Shown: one piece after another, positions 38,685-50,729 of the stretch
How positions within the stretch are numbered: position 1 is the stretch's first letter
Layout of the letters: every line of letters begins with the position of its first letter
Source: an uncultured Bacilli bacterium
Lineage (GTDB): Bacteria; Bacillota_I; Bacilli_A; RF39; UBA660
DNA: 64,000 nt
Assembly: GCA_947624045.1 (NCBI GenBank)
Contig: CANQIL010000005.1
Span: forward strand, 1 to 64,000
Direction of reading: 5' to 3'
Program-made: the position numbers and the translations under genes
Notes under the pieces: model-generated
Database searches by the model: none
Told to the model about the DNA's origin: nothing
What the model saw: only the letters and a program-made list of their open reading frames with translations

Positions 38685-38883
38685 ACTATCACCCGTTTCT
38701 TATAAAATTTTACCAGTATATGAGCTGAATAACTATTGGCTAATGAGCCAGTAGTCATATATATTATTCGCAATTACTTTGATTTTTATTAAAAAAAAGG
38801 TAAAATTTATAAAAAAAATTTTTTTCTCTTGACTTATTTTAGTGTAAAGTTTAATATATAGATACTAAAAAGTTACGAGGTGA

Positions 38884-40008
<1,125 letters not shown>

Positions 40009-40034
40009 TGTTTTAAATAATATTACACTATTTT

Positions 40035-40349
40035 TTAAATATAAAAGATAGGTCGATTACTATTATTTGTAGTTATATTATTAGCTGTATTATTTATATT
40101 AGTATTAACAGTATTATTAGTACTAGTACTTCTTATATTTGAAGAAGTGTCAACTGAAGACATTTGGGAAGCTATTCTAAGCATCGTTTTTGCATTATTT
40201 ATAATAGGCTTTACTTGATATACAATGGGAATTGCTTGATTAATAACTCCTAGAGTTTTTTGTGTACCATCAAGAAGATTTCCCCAATTTATTCCACGAG
40301 TTAGTCTAAGACCTCTAGTAAGTAGACCTGGATTACCATAGGGATACAT
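40035..40349 (-). CDS. VrrA/YqfQ-like protein
   Basis: 'NWGNLLDGTQKTLGVINQAIPIVYQVKPIINNAKTMLRIASQM' followed by low-complexity N/T tail. Confidence 0.55.
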   Translation of the reverse strand: MYPYGNPGLLTRGLRLTRGINWGNLLDGTQKTLGVINQAIPIVYQVKPIINNAKTMLRIASQMSSVDTSSNIRSTSTNNTVNTNINNTANNITTNNSNRPIFYI

Positions 40350-40463
40350 ATCACACCTCTTTATAATAGTGTATGTAAAAGTAGTTAAAAAGTTAAATTA
40401 AAGTATTTAAAAACAGTAATTATTATGATAAAATTATTTATAGTTAGAGTAGGAGGAAGTATT

Positions 40464-41948
40464 ATGGGCTTATTTAAAAAATCAAAAAAAGCAACGGCTA
40501 ATATGCCTATTCAAGATAATGAGGTTACAACTAATTCTCAAATAGTTGATAGTACACCAGCAACTCCTGCATCACAAAATAATACTATTATAAATCAAAA
40601 TAGTAATATATTACAAAATAATCAAACCCCTATGCAGCAACAAAGTTTTGTAAATTTAAATCAGCAAGCAGTTAATGATGATAAAGACTTAATTAATAGT
40701 ATGACATCTAGTGCTGATATAAATAAAAAAGTAGAAAGACCAATTAAAAGATTTCATTATGTTGTCATAAATGGAGTTGGTAAAAAAGAACAAGGAAACT
40801 TTGATGCTGAATCAGCCGATGATATTCGAAACTTCTTTCTTACGCAAGAGTATCAAGTTTTAGAAGTAAAAGAAAGGTCTAAATATGATATAGATATTGG
40901 AGGAAATGGAAAGATTAAATCTTCTGATTTAGCTTTTGCTTTAACTCAATTATCAACTTACATAAAAGCCGGAATTCCACTAGCCGATTCAGTTAGAATA
41001 TTAGCTAAGCAATCTAACAAAAAAGGTATGAAAAAAAGTTTCATGGAACTTGTTTATGAGTTATTAAGGGGAGAGAGTTTATCAGTTGCGATGGAGCGCC
41101 AGAATAAAACGTATCCTAAATTACTTATAAATATGGTAAAAACAGCTGAAATGACAGGAGATTTACCTACTATTTTAGATGATATGGCTGATTACTATAC
41201 AACAATGGACCAAACCAAAAAGCAAATGAAAAGTGCAATGACATATCCACTAGTCGTATTAACTATTGCCTTTGCCGTTTTAATTTTTATGCTTACATAT
41301 TTGGTACCTCAATTTTCGGTAATGTTTGAAGCTAACAATGCTGAACTTCCCGCTTTAACATTATCAATATTAGCAATAAGTGATTTTATCAAAGCCAAAT
41401 GGTATATTTTATTAGCTGTTATACTAGTAGTAGTTATTTCATTTATTCTTTGTTTTAAGAAAATTCAGAAGTTTCGAAAAGGTGTTCAGATTTTTCTTAT
41501 GCATATTCCTATAGTAAAAAATGTTATTATCTATAATGAAATAGCTAATTTTACGAAGACTTTTGCTTCTTTAATAAATCATGGTGTATTTATTACCGAT
41601 AGTATGGGAATATTATCAAAAATTACAAATAATGAAGTTTATAAAGGTATTATTAATAAATCACTAACTAATTTAGCTAAGGGAGATTCTATTTCTACAG
41701 CTTTTAGAGGTGAATGGGCCGTTCCGGTTGTTGCCTATGAAATGTTAGTAACAGGTGAGACAACAGGACAACTTGGTAATATGATGGAAAAAGTTGCTGC
41801 TCACTTTCAAATGCTTCATAAGAATATTATTGACCAGATGAAAAGTTTAATTGAGCCCATTTTGATTTGCTTTTTAGCTTTAGTTGTTGGTGTTATTCTT
41901 ATGTCTATTATTCAACCAATGTTTGCGATATACGAACAGGTTAAGTAA
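40464..41948 (+). CDS. Type II secretion system F family protein (PilC/ComGB-like)
   Basis: 'LTQLSTYIKAGIPLADSVRIL', 'NMVKTAEMTGDLPTILDDMADYY', 'MLVTGETTGQLGNMMEKVA'; ATG at 40464. Confidence 0.9.
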   Translation: MGLFKKSKKATANMPIQDNEVTTNSQIVDSTPATPASQNNTIINQNSNILQNNQTPMQQQSFVNLNQQAVNDDKDLINSMTSSADINKKVERPIKRFHYVVINGVGKKEQGNFDAESADDIRNFFLTQEYQVLEVKERSKYDIDIGGNGKIKSSDLAFALTQLSTYIKAGIPLADSVRILAKQSNKKGMKKSFMELVYELLRGESLSVAMERQNKTYPKLLINMVKTAEMTGDLPTILDDMADYYTTMDQTKKQMKSAMTYPLVVLTIAFAVLIFMLTYLVPQFSVMFEANNAELPALTLSILAISDFIKAKWYILLAVILVVVISFILCFKKIQKFRKGVQIFLMHIPIVKNVIIYNEIANFTKTFASLINHGVFITDSMGILSKITNNEVYKGIINKSLTNLAKGDSISTAFRGEWAVPVVAYEMLVTGETTGQLGNMMEKVAAHFQMLHKNIIDQMKSLIEPILICFLALVVGVILMSIIQPMFAIYEQVK

Positions 41949-41960
41949 GGAGGGTAATTA

Positions 41961-42725
41961 ATGAAAATTTTATACTTAATTATCTTTTTTATTTTTGGCT
42001 TATTCTTTGGCTCATTTTTTACCGTAATCGGTCTACGTTTGCCTCAAAAAGTCTCTTTTGTAAGCGGACGTTCTCACTGTGATAAGTGTGCTCATGAACT
42101 TAGTTTCATAGACATGATTCCTGTTTTTTCATACCTTTTTTTAAGAGGAAGATGTCGCTATTGCAAGGAAAAGATTAATCCTTTATCAACTTATATGGAA
42201 ATTTTTACAGGAATTTTATTTGCTTTAGCTTATTATTCATTTGGCTTTTCACTATCTTTATTTATTGCTTTAGGAATTGTTGCGTTATTAATAATTGTAA
42301 CAGTAAGTGATATGTCATATTTAGTAATACCAGATGAAGTATTAATCTTTTTTACCATTTATTTTATCTTTTTTGAATTTTTAGATTTAGGTTTAAAAGC
42401 AACTTTTTTAAAAATCATTTCGGGAGTATTTTTATTTTTATTAATGTATTTAATTATGTTAGTTGGAAATAAAGTTTTTAAAAGAGAATCAATGGGGGGA
42501 GGGGATATAAAGATGATGTTTATCTTTGGCGTTATTCTGCATCCTCTCTTAGGAGTTATTTCTATTTTTTTAGGTAGTTGCTTAGCTTTACCGGTTTCTT
42601 TAATGATACTAGTTAAACATAAAGAAAGAATAGTACCCTTTGGACCATTCCTTTTACTAGCTTTAACTTTATTATACTTTACTAAAATAACACCTCAAAC
42701 GATATTAGATATCTTAAAATTTTAA
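41961..42725 (+). CDS. Prepilin peptidase (A24 family)
   Basis: 'GSFFTVIGLRLPQ..SFVSGRSHCDKCAHELSFIDMIPVFSYLFLRGRCRYCKEKI', 'GGGDIKMM'. Confidence 0.95.
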   Translation: MKILYLIIFFIFGLFFGSFFTVIGLRLPQKVSFVSGRSHCDKCAHELSFIDMIPVFSYLFLRGRCRYCKEKINPLSTYMEIFTGILFALAYYSFGFSLSLFIALGIVALLIIVTVSDMSYLVIPDEVLIFFTIYFIFFEFLDLGLKATFLKIISGVFLFLLMYLIMLVGNKVFKRESMGGGDIKMMFIFGVILHPLLGVISIFLGSCLALPVSLMILVKHKERIVPFGPFLLLALTLLYFTKITPQTILDILKF

Positions 42726-42726
42726 A

Positions 42727-43947
42727 TTATTGATATTTTTCATTTATTTTTTGGAGTTTTTCGTATATTTCTTTTAATTGCTTTTCATAACCAACATCTT
42801 TAGGTGTATAATACTTTTTATTTTTAATTTTATCAGGTAAATATTGTTGAACTACATAAGCACCTTTATAATCATGAGGATATTTATAATCAGGTGATGA
42901 TGTTTTTAAATGATTAGGAATATTACCAGTATTACCTTTTTCAATATCTTCTAAGGCTAAGTCTAAAGCAACATGAGCAGTATTACTTTTAGGGGATAAG
43001 GCCATTTCCGTTACAATGGTGCCTAAAGGAATTCTTGCTTCCGGAAAACCTACTCGTAAAGCAGCATTAATAGCGGCATCTAATCTAGGTCCAATAGCCG
43101 GGTTAGCCAGACCAATATCTTCATAAGCTATTACACTTAGGCGTCTCGCAATTGATTCAATATCACCTTCTAATATTAATCTAGCTAGATAATGAAGAGA
43201 AGCATTTACATCACTACCTCTAATAGACTTTTGTAAACCACTTAACACATCATAGTGTCCATCACCATTTTTATCGGCAAAAAAGACGGGCTTACTATTA
43301 ATAGTTTTTATTTTTTCTTTAGTAATAGTTTTATCATCAGAAGAAAAGTAAGCAATTTCTAAAAGATTATAGGCATATCTTAAATCATTTCCTGATATAT
43401 TCGCAATTACATCAAGAGTAGCATTATCAATCTTTATATTTTTTAAATCAGGATGCTTAATGGCTTTTTTAAGGCCTTTCATGATGTCTTCTTTAGTTAA
43501 CTCGTGTAATTCAAAAAGTTGACATCTACTTCTAATAGCTGGGTTTATGGAATGATATGGATTAGCTGTTGTCATACCTATTAAAGTAATTAGGCCACTT
43601 TCTAATAGAGGCAGTAAAATATCTTGCTTATCTTTGTTTAGACGATGAATCTCGTCCATTATTAAAACTAAGCCATCATACATTTTAGCTTCTTCAATAA
43701 CAATATCTAAGTCTTTCTTAGTATCAACTGAAGCATTTAAAAAGCGATATCTTACCTTTAAATCATTAACTAAAGCATTCGCAATAGATGTTTTTCCTAT
43801 ACCAGGTTTTCCATATAAAATCATCGAAAAAAGCTTTTTATTTTTAACTAAATTACTAAGTATTTTATCTTTACCAATTAAGTGCTCTTGTCCTATTACT
43901 TCTTTTAAACTTGTTGGAGCTAGTTTTAAGGCTAAAGGCTTATTCAT
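42727..43947 (-). CDS. rarA: Replication-associated recombination protein RarA/MgsA
   Basis: 'LAPTSLKEVIGQEHLIG...MILYGKPGIGKTSIANAL', 'VNASLHYLARLILEGDIESIARRL'. Confidence 0.92.
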   Translation of the reverse strand: MNKPLALKLAPTSLKEVIGQEHLIGKDKILSNLVKNKKLFSMILYGKPGIGKTSIANALVNDLKVRYRFLNASVDTKKDLDIVIEEAKMYDGLVLIMDEIHRLNKDKQDILLPLLESGLITLIGMTTANPYHSINPAIRSRCQLFELHELTKEDIMKGLKKAIKHPDLKNIKIDNATLDVIANISGNDLRYAYNLLEIAYFSSDDKTITKEKIKTINSKPVFFADKNGDGHYDVLSGLQKSIRGSDVNASLHYLARLILEGDIESIARRLSVIAYEDIGLANPAIGPRLDAAINAALRVGFPEARIPLGTIVTEMALSPKSNTAHVALDLALEDIEKGNTGNIPNHLKTSSPDYKYPHDYKGAYVVQQYLPDKIKNKKYYTPKDVGYEKQLKEIYEKLQKINEKYQ

Positions 43948-44084
43948 AGAAAGACCTCCTTTTACTTATTATTTTATCAAATTTATGAAGAAGAAAAAAG
44001 TACTCATAAATAAAGAATTACTCAAGTTATTGTTATTTAAGGAAAATGATATTATAATTATTATAGATAAGTGAAGTGAGATAT

Positions 44085-44972
44085 ATGAATTTAAAAGATG
44101 CTATCTTTGATTTTATTAATTATTGTATATTTGAAAAAGGCTTATCAGATAAGACAAAGGTATCTTATGAAAATGATTTGAAAGTCTATAGAGAGTTCTT
44201 AGAAAAAAGGCATATTTATAAGGTTGAGGATATTTCTAGTGATGAAGTTACGGCTTTTTTAAAGTTACGTTCTAAGGAAGCTACGACAACGGTTGCGCAT
44301 AATTTGACAGTTATTAAGAATTTTCATAAATACTTATTAAAACAAAAAATTGTAACTAAAGATGTTACAGAATTTATTGAAAGGCCTAAGTTAAGAAAGG
44401 CTTTGCCAAAGACTTTAAGTATTGAAGATGTCGATAAGCTACTTGATATCAAACTAGTAACACCATTTGACTATCGTAATAAGGCTATGTTAGAATTAAT
44501 GTATGGATGTGGGTTAAGAGTAAGTGAGGTTATTAATTTAACGATAAATGATATTGATATTAATAATAGATTTATTCGTATAATGGGTAAAGGTAGTAAG
44601 GAGAGAATTGTTCCTTTAGGTGAATACGCTATTAATTATTTAGAAGAGTATTTGCAAATAAGGGATAGTCTTTTGAAACAAAGAAGTTGTGATAAGTTAT
44701 TTTTAAATAATCATGGCTTAGCTATGTCTAGACAAGGATTCTTTAAGAATTTAAAGAAATTATTGAAAGAAAAAGGTCTTAATCCGGATGTATCACCTCA
44801 TACTTTAAGGCATTCTTTTGCGACACATCTAATAAATAGGGGAGCTGATTTAAGAAGTATTCAAGAGATGCTTGGGCATTCGGATATTTCTACTACTAAG
44901 ATTTATACAGAAGTTAGTGATACTAAAGTTGTTGAAGATTACAAGAAATATCATCCACGTAATAGCAAATAA
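44085..44972 (+). CDS. XerC/D-type tyrosine recombinase
   Basis: 'LMYGCGLRVSEVINL', 'PHTLRHSFATHLINRGADLRSIQEMLGHSDISTTKIYTEV'. Confidence 0.92.
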   Translation: MNLKDAIFDFINYCIFEKGLSDKTKVSYENDLKVYREFLEKRHIYKVEDISSDEVTAFLKLRSKEATTTVAHNLTVIKNFHKYLLKQKIVTKDVTEFIERPKLRKALPKTLSIEDVDKLLDIKLVTPFDYRNKAMLELMYGCGLRVSEVINLTINDIDINNRFIRIMGKGSKERIVPLGEYAINYLEEYLQIRDSLLKQRSCDKLFLNNHGLAMSRQGFFKNLKKLLKEKGLNPDVSPHTLRHSFATHLINRGADLRSIQEMLGHSDISTTKIYTEVSDTKVVEDYKKYHPRNSK

Positions 44973-44986
44973 GGAGATAGAAATTT

Positions 44987-46153
44987 ATGAAATTTAAGAG
45001 AATATTTTTAATGGTTTTAGATTCTTTAGGGGTAGGAGAAACAGCTGATGCGGTTAACTTCCAAGATAATGGCGCAAATACGCTTAAACATATTAATGAA
45101 GCCTGTGATTTATTTATTCCTAATCTAAAGAAGATTGGTTTTTTAGATACTATTAATATGAGTGATAATGCTGATGTGGAAGCTTATTATACGATTGCGA
45201 AGCCTATAAATGCCGGAAAAGATACGTTAAATGGTCATTATGAAATGGTAGGAATAAAAAATGATATTCCTTTTAAGACCTTTAATGATGGTTTTGTTTT
45301 TGATATTTTAAATGGCATAGAATTAGTCACAGGACGAAAAGTTATTGGTAATAAGTGTTGTATTGATGATACTATCATTCAAGAATTAGGGGAAAGACAA
45401 ATTAATTATGGTTCTTTAATTGTTTATACCTCAGCTGATTCTGATTTACAAGTTGCCGCTCATGAAGATAGTATTCCTATTAGTACATTGTATCAATATT
45501 GTGAAAAGATTAGAGCTTTGACCTTAGAAGAAGATTGGCGTATCGGCAGAATTATTGCGAGACCCTTTACAGGAACACCAGGTAAATATAAATTAATTAA
45601 TAGTGGTAGAAGAGATTACGCTATTAAGCCACCAAAAAGAACGGTATTAGATAGCTTGCTTGATAATAATTACAATGTTATTGGTATTGGTAAGATTAAT
45701 GATATTTTTGATGGTCAAGGTATAAATAAGAATATTAAAGCAACTAATAATATGGAAGCGATTAGTAAACTTACAGATATAATGGATAAGAAATTTACAG
45801 GACTTTGTATGGTTAATTTAGCTGATTTTGATTCTTTATATGGACATAGACGAGATGTATTAGGTTATGGAAGAGCTATTGAAGAATTAGATGTTGAAAT
45901 GCCTATTATTTTAAATAAATTGGAGTTAGATGATTTATTAATTATTACAGCTGACCATGGTAATGACCCAACATTTAGAGGCAATGACCATACCAGAGAA
46001 AATGTTCCTGTTATTATGTATAGTCGTAATTTTAAGGAGCCTAAACGTCTTAAACCGTTTGAAACTTTTGCAGATATCGGGGCAACAATTGCGGATAATT
46101 TTGATGTTGAAGCTCCAGAGATTGGCCAAAGTATTTTAGAAGAATTAATATAG
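44987..46153 (+). CDS. deoB: Phosphopentomutase
   Basis: 'RIFLMVLDSLGVGETADAVNFQDNGANTLKHI', 'ADHGNDPTFRGNDHTRENVPVI'. Confidence 0.96.
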   Translation: MKFKRIFLMVLDSLGVGETADAVNFQDNGANTLKHINEACDLFIPNLKKIGFLDTINMSDNADVEAYYTIAKPINAGKDTLNGHYEMVGIKNDIPFKTFNDGFVFDILNGIELVTGRKVIGNKCCIDDTIIQELGERQINYGSLIVYTSADSDLQVAAHEDSIPISTLYQYCEKIRALTLEEDWRIGRIIARPFTGTPGKYKLINSGRRDYAIKPPKRTVLDSLLDNNYNVIGIGKINDIFDGQGINKNIKATNNMEAISKLTDIMDKKFTGLCMVNLADFDSLYGHRRDVLGYGRAIEELDVEMPIILNKLELDDLLIITADHGNDPTFRGNDHTRENVPVIMYSRNFKEPKRLKPFETFADIGATIADNFDVEAPEIGQSILEELI

Positions 46154-46192
46154 AGTGGGGGAAGAGTAGAAAAAAAGAGGGCACTTCCCCTC

Positions 46193-46396
46193 TTACATTT
46201 CTGAAGTTACTTCATAGACATTGTCAGTTATAGGACCGCCTGTATTTTCAAAGCTTTGACAAATTGTCTCTTTAGATGTTTGACAATTATTTTTATTGCA
46301 AGTACAAGATACTTTGATAGTTTTTAAGCGACAAGTCCCCTCTTCGCTATTATTGTAATTGCAACTGTCTACATCACATATAATCTTATCAATCAT
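46193..46396 (-). CDS. DUF1540-like cysteine-rich protein
   Basis: 'IICDVDSCNYNNSEEGTCRLKTIKVSC...CQSFE'. Confidence 0.8.
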   Translation of the reverse strand: MIDKIICDVDSCNYNNSEEGTCRLKTIKVSCTCNKNNCQTSKETICQSFENTGGPITDNVYEVTSEM

Positions 46397-46452
46397 AAAT
46401 TAACCTCCTATATATAGTTTGGCTAATATTTAGAAAATAATTAAAAAACTTT

Positions 46453-46530
46453 AAATGCATTTTAAGCGATTTTTATTTTAAAAGATGGATAGTTCTTAAC
46501 CTAAATTTCTTAAAATGCATTTTTTTTTGC
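46453..46530 (+). terminator. Long-loop hairpin with T-run
   Basis: AAATGCATTTTAAG (46453-46466) / CTTAAAATGCATTT (46509-46522) perfect 14-bp inverted repeat followed by T-run. Confidence 0.45.
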
Positions 46531-46691
46531 TAAATTAAAGTAGGGGGAGTATTGTTATTAAAGAATAGTTATTTATTTAGATTAAGTAATAGTATTATTA
46601 ATAATATAGTTATTATTTTATAGAAGTTAACATAATATCAATTATAGGAAGCTGTTAGTATAAGTAAAAAGCCTTATAATATAAAGGTTTT

Positions 46692-46737
46692 AAACTTATA
46701 AGTTAACAATAATTCTAGATAATTATCTTATAAGTTT
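46692..46737 (-). terminator. Hairpin downstream of surface protein C
   Basis: AAACTTATAAG (46692-46702) / CTTATAAGTTT (46727-46737). Confidence 0.45.
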
Positions 46738-46750
46738 TAAATTTTTAATA

Positions 46751-48786
46751 TTAAGGTGTTAAAACTAACCGTGAAGTTGCATAAGTCACAGAATGACCTT
46801 CTCCTGCAGCTGAGTGAAATATTCCTGAAGTTGTAGAGTCATCATAATAGCTTCCTCTTAAGGACCAAGGACGCTCATTGTATATAAATCCTGGATTATC
46901 ATTATACCAACTTGCTGTTTCTGATAATGCTTGTCCATAACATATACTATTATTACAAGCTTTAGCTGAATTAATAAGATATGAATTGCTTGGTATTGTT
47001 TCTTTGGTAGTGCCAACTTTATATAAGTTATAATATTTTTCTTCTGGAAATTTTATAGCTGGATTATTTGTATAATCAGGATAATTACCATTTTCATATA
47101 TTTTTCCTTTAAATCCTGAATTATTTGTTGTTGAGTAACCGCTCAACGGTGTATATGGATATTCATAGTAAGCTAATACTCCCATTGTCCTATCCCAAGC
47201 TCCTCCACTCATATCGTATATTCCATAAATATTTCCTGTTGTTGAAGCTCCAGGTCCAGCTTGACCTTGCCCTTCACCTAAATTAGTCATATCATTATAA
47301 GCATATGTTGTTGCTGAACTACTAGCGTTTGGACTGCCCCCACTTTTTCCAGTTATGTAAAAACTATTATTTATAAATATTTCTTTATTCAAACCAGTAT
47401 AATCACCATTTCCATATTTACCATACTTACTTTGGGATAAGTAAGCCACTGCTCCCCATTCATCATTTTTCATTGTATGTAAGTCACCAATATTTTTATT
47501 AAATCCATAAGTACTTGCATTATTTAACTGCATACTTCTTGCCATATAGAAATAACTACTTACTGTTTGACTTCTAAGTGATGATAACTCTGGTTTTATT
47601 GTAACTTTACTTGTATCACATAATTCATTTATGCAAGCTTGGTCATTAGTTAATAAGCTTCCAGTAGGTTCAAATTTGCCGACCCATATTCCACTTTTCT
47701 TATCTCCTCCAAAGTCAAAAGCCTCGTTGGTACGCCAATTGGTTGGGGTATTTCCTGTATATTGAGCTGTCCCTGTTTCTGTTACTTTTGAAATAAACTT
47801 TATATCTATTTCTCCTGGTAAAAGAGCCGTTGGACTAGGATTTTCAAAACTGGCTTTGCCAAAGTAATTTGTTCTGTCTTCACTTTTTATTGTATAACTA
47901 TATCTTGGTATCCATACCCACATTGTATTTATATCTTTCATATCAATTGGAGTTCCAACAGGCTCTTTTTTTATTTCTTCTCTTACATCAGAAGTAACTG
48001 TTATAGCATTGGCCCATTTTTGATTATTATAATCATACCAATTATTGCTTTCATTATTTATATCGGCTTTCTTCCACTCACCTGTTGTTGTACTAGTTGC
48101 TTCATAATAAACTGGTATCATATCTCCATTTAACTCTGGTGGATTTGGTATATTATCTAGGCTCGAACCGCTTTGCCCTTCACTTTCTTTTTCAGATAAG
48201 CTTTCAAAAATAAAACCCCTATCTAAGCCTCCTAACTTAACAGGACTTTTAGGAATAGCATCAGCACTATGTTTAAAGGTTACTCTTAAAGTTATTGTTA
48301 TACTATTGTCTGCTTTTAATAATTCAATATTTGAAAAATCAGTATTGCCATTTATTTGAGTAGTACCATAATTCACTTCATATATTACATTTTTTTGTAA
48401 TAATTCTTGGTCACTTAATGCTGTTTTACCACTACCAACAAAGGTTAAATTAGAACTTTTTCCTGTTACATCTACTAATTTAGCGGAAATATTTCCGGTA
48501 TTTTTTACGGGTATACTAAAAGTACAAGAATCTCCTGGTTTAGTAAATTCGACACTCATTCCGGAAATACTAGTTCCCTCAATATTTCCTAAACTACACT
48601 TAGCCATTCCTGTTTCAGTTTTATTAATTTCTTCTTCTAAAAATATTACGTCCCACGTATTAGCTGGAACTTTAGCTGTTCCGGTTATATTTAATCTTGT
48701 TGACAATAAAGCATAGCCAATAGATAAGCCTAAGACTGCCACGCAAAGACAAGCTATTATAATTAATTTAGTTTTTCTACTATTCA
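46751..48786 (-). CDS. Anchored surface protein C, paralog of A and B
   Basis: Same anchor and FGE-like domain; tail 'WSLRGSYYDDSTTSGIFHSAAGEGHSVTYATSRLVLTP'. ORF track start 48820 would include an operator; ATG 48786 aligns with paralogs. Confidence 0.85.
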
Positions 48787-48803
48787 TACTTATCGCCCTT
48801 TCA

Positions 48804-48860
48804 TTATGTGCTTTGCACATATTATATTATAAATATATACGTAAAACACATAAAAGTCAA
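48804..48860 (-). promoter_or_regulatory. Promoter of surface protein C with paired operators
   Basis: Minus strand TTGACT (48855-48860), 17 bp, TATATT; palindromes TATGTGCTTTGCACATA (48804-48820) and TATACGTAAAACACATA (48836-48852, imperfect). Confidence 0.7.
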
Positions 48861-48904
48861 TAAGTCATTTATAAATATTATAAAATATGTAAAAGGTGAT
48901 GTTG

Positions 48905-49120
48905 ATGAGAATTAAAGATTTAAGAGAGGATAATGACTTACCTCAAAAGAATGTTGCCGATGTCTTAGGAATAACTCAAGCTCATTACTCGAGAATTGAA
49001 CGAGGTATTTATCAACTTTCTTATGAAGAACTAAAAAAATTAGCTTTATTTTATAATACAAGTATTGATTATATATTAGATTTAACTAATATAAAAGAGC
49101 CCTACCCTAGAAAAAAATAG
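48905..49120 (+). CDS. XRE-family HTH regulator, divergent from surface protein C
   Basis: 'LREDNDLPQKNVADVLGITQAHYSRIERGIYQLSYEELKKLALFY'. Confidence 0.9.
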   Translation: MRIKDLREDNDLPQKNVADVLGITQAHYSRIERGIYQLSYEELKKLALFYNTSIDYILDLTNIKEPYPRKK

Positions 49121-49170
49121 ACAATAAAAAACTATTGATGTGATATCAGTAGTTTTTAATTTAATTTTTT

Positions 49171-49938
49171 TTATACTTTACGAGACTGAATCTCGGCTAT
49201 TTTTTCAAATACTTCTTTAGCATTATCTTCATTTATTTCTGTAAAACCTAACTCTTTTAAAGCTTGTACTTTAACAGTATTAAGTTCTTGAGTACGAGAT
49301 AATTTTTCTTCTTTCTTTTGCTCAATATTTTGAACAAATCTTTTATGAGACTCACCTAGTTTATTTTTAGAAGCACCACCATTATTATATAGTGTCATAG
49401 CACTAAAGATAATACTTTCAAAAATAAATTGCTTATCCTTATTAAAAGTAAACTCCATTGGGTCGGTAAAACCTAATGACTTAGACATATAAGCTAAGAT
49501 ATACTTTAATTCTTCAGTTGTCTCCATTGATTGTAAAAAATGATAAAGATAAAGTAAAGTATTATAAGACTCCTTTGTTTTATCATTAGAAAGCTTTTCT
49601 TTTAAAATATTAATAATTTCTGATAAAAGCTCTTGTTCTTTCTTATTAAAGCCCTTTAAATCAGCTAATACTTCTTTATTAGAAATATCTTTTACTCCTT
49701 CATTTAAGCGATTTTCTACTTCAATAATATATTCGCCTGTTACTTTAATATTGACTAATTCACCTATGCTTTCAACATTTAATAAACTTAAAAGTTTAGC
49801 AGCTTTTTCTTTAGGCCAATCACTAATATTATCAATTGCTAGATAATTATAAAGCATTTGTCTTGATACACCCAAATATTTAGCTAAACGTACCTTGCTT
49901 ATTCCTAATTCGGCAAGCTTCTTGTTTAATTCTTTCAT
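49171..49938 (-). CDS. HTH regulator with large C-terminal domain
   Basis: N-terminal HTH 'AELGISKVRLAKYLGVSRQMLYNYLA'. Confidence 0.75.
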   Translation of the reverse strand: MKELNKKLAELGISKVRLAKYLGVSRQMLYNYLAIDNISDWPKEKAAKLLSLLNVESIGELVNIKVTGEYIIEVENRLNEGVKDISNKEVLADLKGFNKKEQELLSEIINILKEKLSNDKTKESYNTLLYLYHFLQSMETTEELKYILAYMSKSLGFTDPMEFTFNKDKQFIFESIIFSAMTLYNNGGASKNKLGESHKRFVQNIEQKKEEKLSRTQELNTVKVQALKELGFTEINEDNAKEVFEKIAEIQSRKV

Positions 49939-50024
49939 GTTTACCCTCCTAATATAATTATAGATAATTAGGTGTAAATAATCAAGTGTAAATTGACAGT
50001 TTTTGCAAAAAATCTAGAAAAAAT

Positions 50025-50627
50025 CTAGAAATAAATTATTTTAATTATTTTAGGTATTAAAAAAGTCTCTAAAATACTAGAAAGTAAAGCAACTACTAAA
50101 AAAATAATTAATATTTTTAAATATCTTTTAACAATAACTCTCCTATTATATTCTTTCTTACGAAAAAAATAATTAAAAAGCATTATAGAAAAACTTAAAG
50201 CATAGTAAGTTAAAAAGAAACAGCTAATTAAATTAATAAGCATAGGAATACTATAAATAAGAGCAAATAAAACACCCTTTAGACCTAAGTTATAAATAAT
50301 ACTAGTAATAGTAAAACTAAAAAGAAAACACTTAAAAAGATATATTAAAAAAATAAAAACAATACCTATTAAAGAAATACCTAATAGCCAAATAATTAAG
50401 TTAGTTAAAGTATTACTAGTAGTTGTCCTAATAAATGTAGTTTGATACTTTACAGTATTATTTTTAACGGCGTTTAAATAGTTATTAGTATTTTCTTTAA
50501 TAAGAAGTTTATTATCATTATTTAAAACTGTGATATAGAAAAAACCTAATAGACCAAAGATTAAAGCAACTATTATAAGTAGAGTTAATAGTTTATTAAT
50601 TTTTAATTTTTGTAATATTTTTTTCAT
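50025..50627 (-). CDS. Stage II sporulation protein M-like membrane protein
   Basis: Multi-TM, N-terminal anchor then large loop, TM pattern as in SpoIIM/DUF95. Confidence 0.55.
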   Translation of the reverse strand: MKKILQKLKINKLLTLLIIVALIFGLLGFFYITVLNNDNKLLIKENTNNYLNAVKNNTVKYQTTFIRTTTSNTLTNLIIWLLGISLIGIVFIFLIYLFKCFLFSFTITSIIYNLGLKGVLFALIYSIPMLINLISCFFLTYYALSFSIMLFNYFFRKKEYNRRVIVKRYLKILIIFLVVALLSSILETFLIPKIIKIIYF

Positions 50628-50729
50628 ATCATCACCTACTTAATCATATTATTAGAAAACTAAGATTAGACATTAAAGTAATTTACTTTTTATGACAAAT
50701 ATTTTATAATTAGTTAGAGGTGAATAGTT

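Noticed and set aside
44085-44972. Integrase of a mobile element
   Set aside because: XerC/D-type recombinase lying directly before deoB in a housekeeping arrangement; no att-like repeats or cargo nearby.
50025-50627. Evidence of a sporulation programme
   Set aside because: A single SpoIIM-like membrane protein is not diagnostic; no other sporulation genes were seen here.
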